This document shows, piece after piece, positions 24,754 through 26,257 of a stretch of 26,257 nucleotides of DNA (positions are counted from its first letter, which is position 1; each line of letters begins with the position of its first letter). This DNA is from Candidatus Melainabacteria bacterium. Lineage in GTDB: Bacteria > Cyanobacteriota > Vampirovibrionia > Obscuribacterales > Obscuribacteraceae. The stretch spans positions 1-26,257 of the forward strand of contig PLXC01000155.1 in the NCBI GenBank assembly GCA_003151275.1. Direction: 5' to 3'. The notes under the pieces are model-generated. The model was not told the origin of the DNA and did no database searches. It saw nothing but the letters and a program-made list of their open reading frames with translations. The translations under genes and the position numbers were made by a program.

Positions 24754-24844
24754 GGGACCTGGTGCTATAGCCGGCAACTTTTGCTGGCGCGTCTGGACTA
24801 GTAACAGCGCAATCCCGCGCTTAGTTACGAGCACCAGGTGCCCC
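24724..24844 (+). ncRNA. Multi-branched RNA element with possible pseudoknot
   Basis: Closing stem P1: ACCTGGTGCT (24757-24766) with AGCACCAGGT (24830-24839), ten perfect pairs, extended past a bulged G by GGGG (24753-24756) with CCCC (24841-24844). Inside are P2, GCCGGCA/TGCTGGC (24770-24776 with 24782-24788, one G-T, loop ACTTT), and P3, GTAAC/GTTAC plus AGCGC/GCGCT (24801-24828). The linker between P2 and P3 holds TGGACTAGT (24794-24802), perfectly complementary to ACTAGTCCA (24724-24732) 5' of P1; this would form a nine-pair pseudoknot that competes with translation of the leader ORF and shares two bases with P3. The element ends seven bases before the AAGGAGG site of the ParB-like gene, consistent with cis control. 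I know no matching RNA family. Confidence 0.55.
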
Positions 24845-24861
24845 CTGAATAAGGAGGCATC

Positions 24862-25146
24862 ATGGGCAAGTCCCGTAAGACCCGCTTCGAAGCGGAAGAA
24901 GACACCGTCTGGGTTGCGCTCGAGGATATCTACATCTCGGAAGCTACCTGGGACAAACTGCTGCGCCGCGAAGCCCAGCAGATCGAAGACATGCGCGATC
25001 GTTTCGAGCGTGGGCTCGACATGGTTCGCGTCGTTCTCCACTATCGCGCCAATGGCGGTTACACCATCGAAGATGGTCGTCACCGCGTCATCGCCGCGAA
25101 GCTCGCCGACGCTGGTTTCATCGAAGCGATCGTGATCGGCGGCTAA
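24862..25146 (+). CDS. ParB-like domain protein (94 aa)
   Basis: 94-aa basic/acidic soluble protein. The C-terminal half has the ParB/sulfiredoxin-like core: GYTIEDGRHRVIAAKLADAG followed by a beta strand IEAIVI, with the conserved DGRHR at residues 71-75. In full ParB this motif binds CTP; in relatives it serves in nucleases or regulators. Here there is no helix-turn-helix or partition domain, so it is a stand-alone domain rather than a chromosome-partition ParB. The N-terminal part (DTVWVALEDIYISEATWDKL) includes the first strand and helix. A very strong AAGGAGG (24851-24857) precedes ATG 24862. The long structured leader upstream suggests tight post-transcriptional control. Target unknown. 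Confidence 0.75.
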   Translation: MGKSRKTRFEAEEDTVWVALEDIYISEATWDKLLRREAQQIEDMRDRFERGLDMVRVVLHYRANGGYTIEDGRHRVIAAKLADAGFIEAIVIGG

Positions 25147-25187
25147 CCACCAACGCTGTTCGAAAGGACGGCAATCAACATCAACCT

Positions 25188-25236
25188 GGCAGCCGGGGCA
25201 GATTCACAGGCAACTGTAATCTGCTCCGGTGATGCC
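25188..25236 (+). other. Long hairpin with GCAA tetraloop
   Basis: CCGGGGCAGATT, a bulged C, then ACAG pair with CTGT AATCTGCTCCGG around a GCAA loop (GNRA type), 16 pairs with one G-T, and GGCA/TGCC can extend the base. It lies 42 bases after the ParB-like stop. There is no T run, so it may be an RNA-stabilising 3' end rather than a terminator. Confidence 0.5.
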
Positions 25237-25284
25237 TATTGGTTTCAAAGCAAAAATGGACCTTTTGATTCAGCCTGATCACTT

Positions 25285-25316
25285 AAATCAGACCCTTGTT
25301 TTGGGTTCTGATTTTT
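25285..25316 (+). terminator. Rho-independent terminator
   Basis: AAATCAGA-CCC and GGG-(T)-TCTGATTT form an 11-pair stem with loop TTGTTTT and a run of five T at the end. A good classical terminator for the 21.2-25.1 kb block, which it separates from the SRPBCC-type gene. Confidence 0.75.
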
Positions 25317-25448
25317 GGGGGATTTTAACTATACAATAGAGTATATGCTTTAAGCATGCGAAGGTGGGGCAAAGAGGGCTCATGCGCGATTGAATTCGCT
25401 CAGACTATGATAGCGCTATACTTTGCAGGCACTGTGGAGGAACAAGCG

Positions 25449-26150
25449 ATGGGCAAAAACACGACACTAGAAGAACGCACAATCATCAACTGTGCGTTGC
25501 TGGCAACGACTCCTGAAAATGTTTTCGATGCCCTCACAACTGCCCAATCGCTGCAGAAGTTTTTCGGCAGTGATGCAGAATTCGAAAGAGGCTTGGCTGG
25601 TAACTGGCGAATGTTCGATGACGCTTGTCCTAAGAAGACAGAAGGAGACGGAGTCGTAACAGCCTGGGAGCCACCGCACCTGGTGCGAATGTCCTGGAGT
25701 TGGTATCGAACCGATCTGCCTGACACCGAAGTAACTTACCGAATTCTTGAGCACGAGAAGGGCAGTTTGCTGCTCGTGCATCATCATGGCTGGGGTGAGG
25801 GCTCGGAATGGGATTTCGAATACGACGATCATTCGGCCGGTTGGCCTAAAGTCATGACCGGGCTAGCCGCTTTTCTTGGCGCCACCATTGTTTTTGCTAC
25901 TCCGGCAATGAGCAAATCTGACTCGCAAACATATGAAATACTGCGCTCGCAGCGAGATCATCTTCAATCGCAATACGACGCAATTTCCCAAGATAGTGCG
26001 CAACTGCGCAAAGATATCGACAAATTGAAGAGCACGGTCCAACTAGATAATCGCGAACTCGGCCAGATCGAAAACCGCCTGCAGAACAAAGAATTCGAGA
26101 GTCGACGCTTAGAACTCGACATACGAGACATCGATCTTCTCATGAAATAG
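25449..26150 (+). CDS. SRPBCC (AHSA1-like) domain protein with coiled-coil tail
   Basis: 233 aa from ATG 25449, chosen because GGAGG lies just upstream; the frame extends to 25356 without a ribosome site. Residues about 8-130 fit the START/SRPBCC ligand-binding fold of AHSA1-type proteins: ALLATTPENVFDALT, then AWEPPHLVRMSWSW, VTYRILEHEKGSLLLVHHHGW and the final helix GWPKVMTGLAAFLG. Such domains bind hydrophobic ligands or act as co-chaperones. The chain then continues with ATIVFATPAMSKSD, which resembles the end of a signal peptide, and about 80 residues of strong coiled coil (SQRDHLQSQYDAISQDSAQL, then ELGQIENRLQ). AHSA1-like proteins normally end at the helix, so the tail is unusual. Confidence 0.7.
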   Translation: MGKNTTLEERTIINCALLATTPENVFDALTTAQSLQKFFGSDAEFERGLAGNWRMFDDACPKKTEGDGVVTAWEPPHLVRMSWSWYRTDLPDTEVTYRILEHEKGSLLLVHHHGWGEGSEWDFEYDDHSAGWPKVMTGLAAFLGATIVFATPAMSKSDSQTYEILRSQRDHLQSQYDAISQDSAQLRKDIDKLKSTVQLDNRELGQIENRLQNKEFESRRLELDIRDIDLLMK

Positions 26151-26257
26151 TGGTGTTTTTTGGGGGAAGATTTTCTGTCAGTTCTAGTGTCGGTGCTGCC
26201 GCAACTCGGCGAAATCGAGCGAGCAAAGATTAAAACCCGGGGTACCCTATTACTTTT
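26151..26257. other. Window end, no feature
   Basis: About 100 bases after the SRPBCC-type gene. No gene, hairpin or repeat noticed. Confidence 0.4.

Larger units (their letters stand above)
25147..25448. other. Intergenic region with two hairpins
   Basis: No gene. Holds a long stem with a GCAA loop (25188-25236), then a T-tailed terminator (25285-25316), then an AT-rich stretch with TACAAT at 25332-25337 that could be a weak -10 for the SRPBCC-type gene. Confidence 0.45.

Noticed and set aside
24724..24844. HDV-like self-cleaving ribozyme
   Set aside because: The strand order matches the nested double pseudoknot of HDV-class ribozymes, but the first helix does not start with the G-U pair at a cleavage site, the inner hairpin has seven pairs rather than about three, its loop is not the expected C-rich one, and the hairpin does not abut the helix 3' strand.
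1..26257. CRISPR array, tRNA, insertion sequence or integrase
   Set aside because: Scanned by eye on both strands for regularly spaced repeats, cloverleaf arms and transposase or recombinase motifs; none found.

Overview
The window looks like a chromosomal piece of a diderm, free-living bacterium of roughly medium GC. Diderm character is suggested by an ExbD/TolR-type protein and several exported proteins. The mix of Thr-rich secreted proteins, an IPT/TIG protein, an MBOAT/SGNH pair and many unplaceable proteins would fit the Vampirovibrionia (Melainabacteria, e.g. Obscuribacterales). That assignment is only a weak impression, because there is no rRNA or other decisive marker. I see no tRNA, rRNA, CRISPR array, insertion sequence, integrase or phage structural gene.

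Layout. Bases 1-1007 hold no gene I can support. From 1.0 to 8.6 kb are housekeeping and metabolic genes: prfB (minus strand, needing a +1 programmed frameshift), a DAO-type FAD oxidoreductase, a secreted IPT/TIG protein, a PfkB sugar kinase, oligoendopeptidase F and a small secreted Thr-rich protein. From 9.1 to 12.95 kb are a HAD-like protein with an unusual C-rich codon style, an exported TPR-like protein translationally coupled to cytidine deaminase, a hypothetical protein with a good promoter, a CPXCG Cys-rich mini-protein and a decayed coiled-coil ORF. From 12.95 to 15.6 kb on the minus strand is a coupled MBOAT acyltransferase + SGNH pair, likely for O-acylation of a surface polysaccharide. 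A response regulator and a sensor histidine kinase meet tail to tail at 16.55 kb with overlapping stop codons. They are followed on the minus strand by a protein with two papain-like cysteine-peptidase-type domains and by an orphan ExbD.

The stretch from about 21.2 to 25.15 kb differs from the rest. All its genes are on the plus strand, most have strong Shine-Dalgarno sites, codons end mostly in C or G, and transcripts appear to end in UUCG-loop hairpins. It holds an 87-aa unknown, an alpha/beta hydrolase, a 475-aa protein I cannot place, a small membrane protein and a 94-aa ParB-like domain protein. Ahead of the last lies the most unusual item in the window, at about 24708-24861: a 10-codon leader ORF with a strong ribosome site runs into a multi-branched inverted-repeat structure, and the leader codons are perfectly complementary to a linker inside that structure (a possible pseudoknot). 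This looks like an undescribed cis-regulatory RNA or attenuator. The window ends with an SRPBCC-domain protein carrying an unusual coiled-coil tail.

All calls come from reading the sequence and the translations; no database search or folding program was run.
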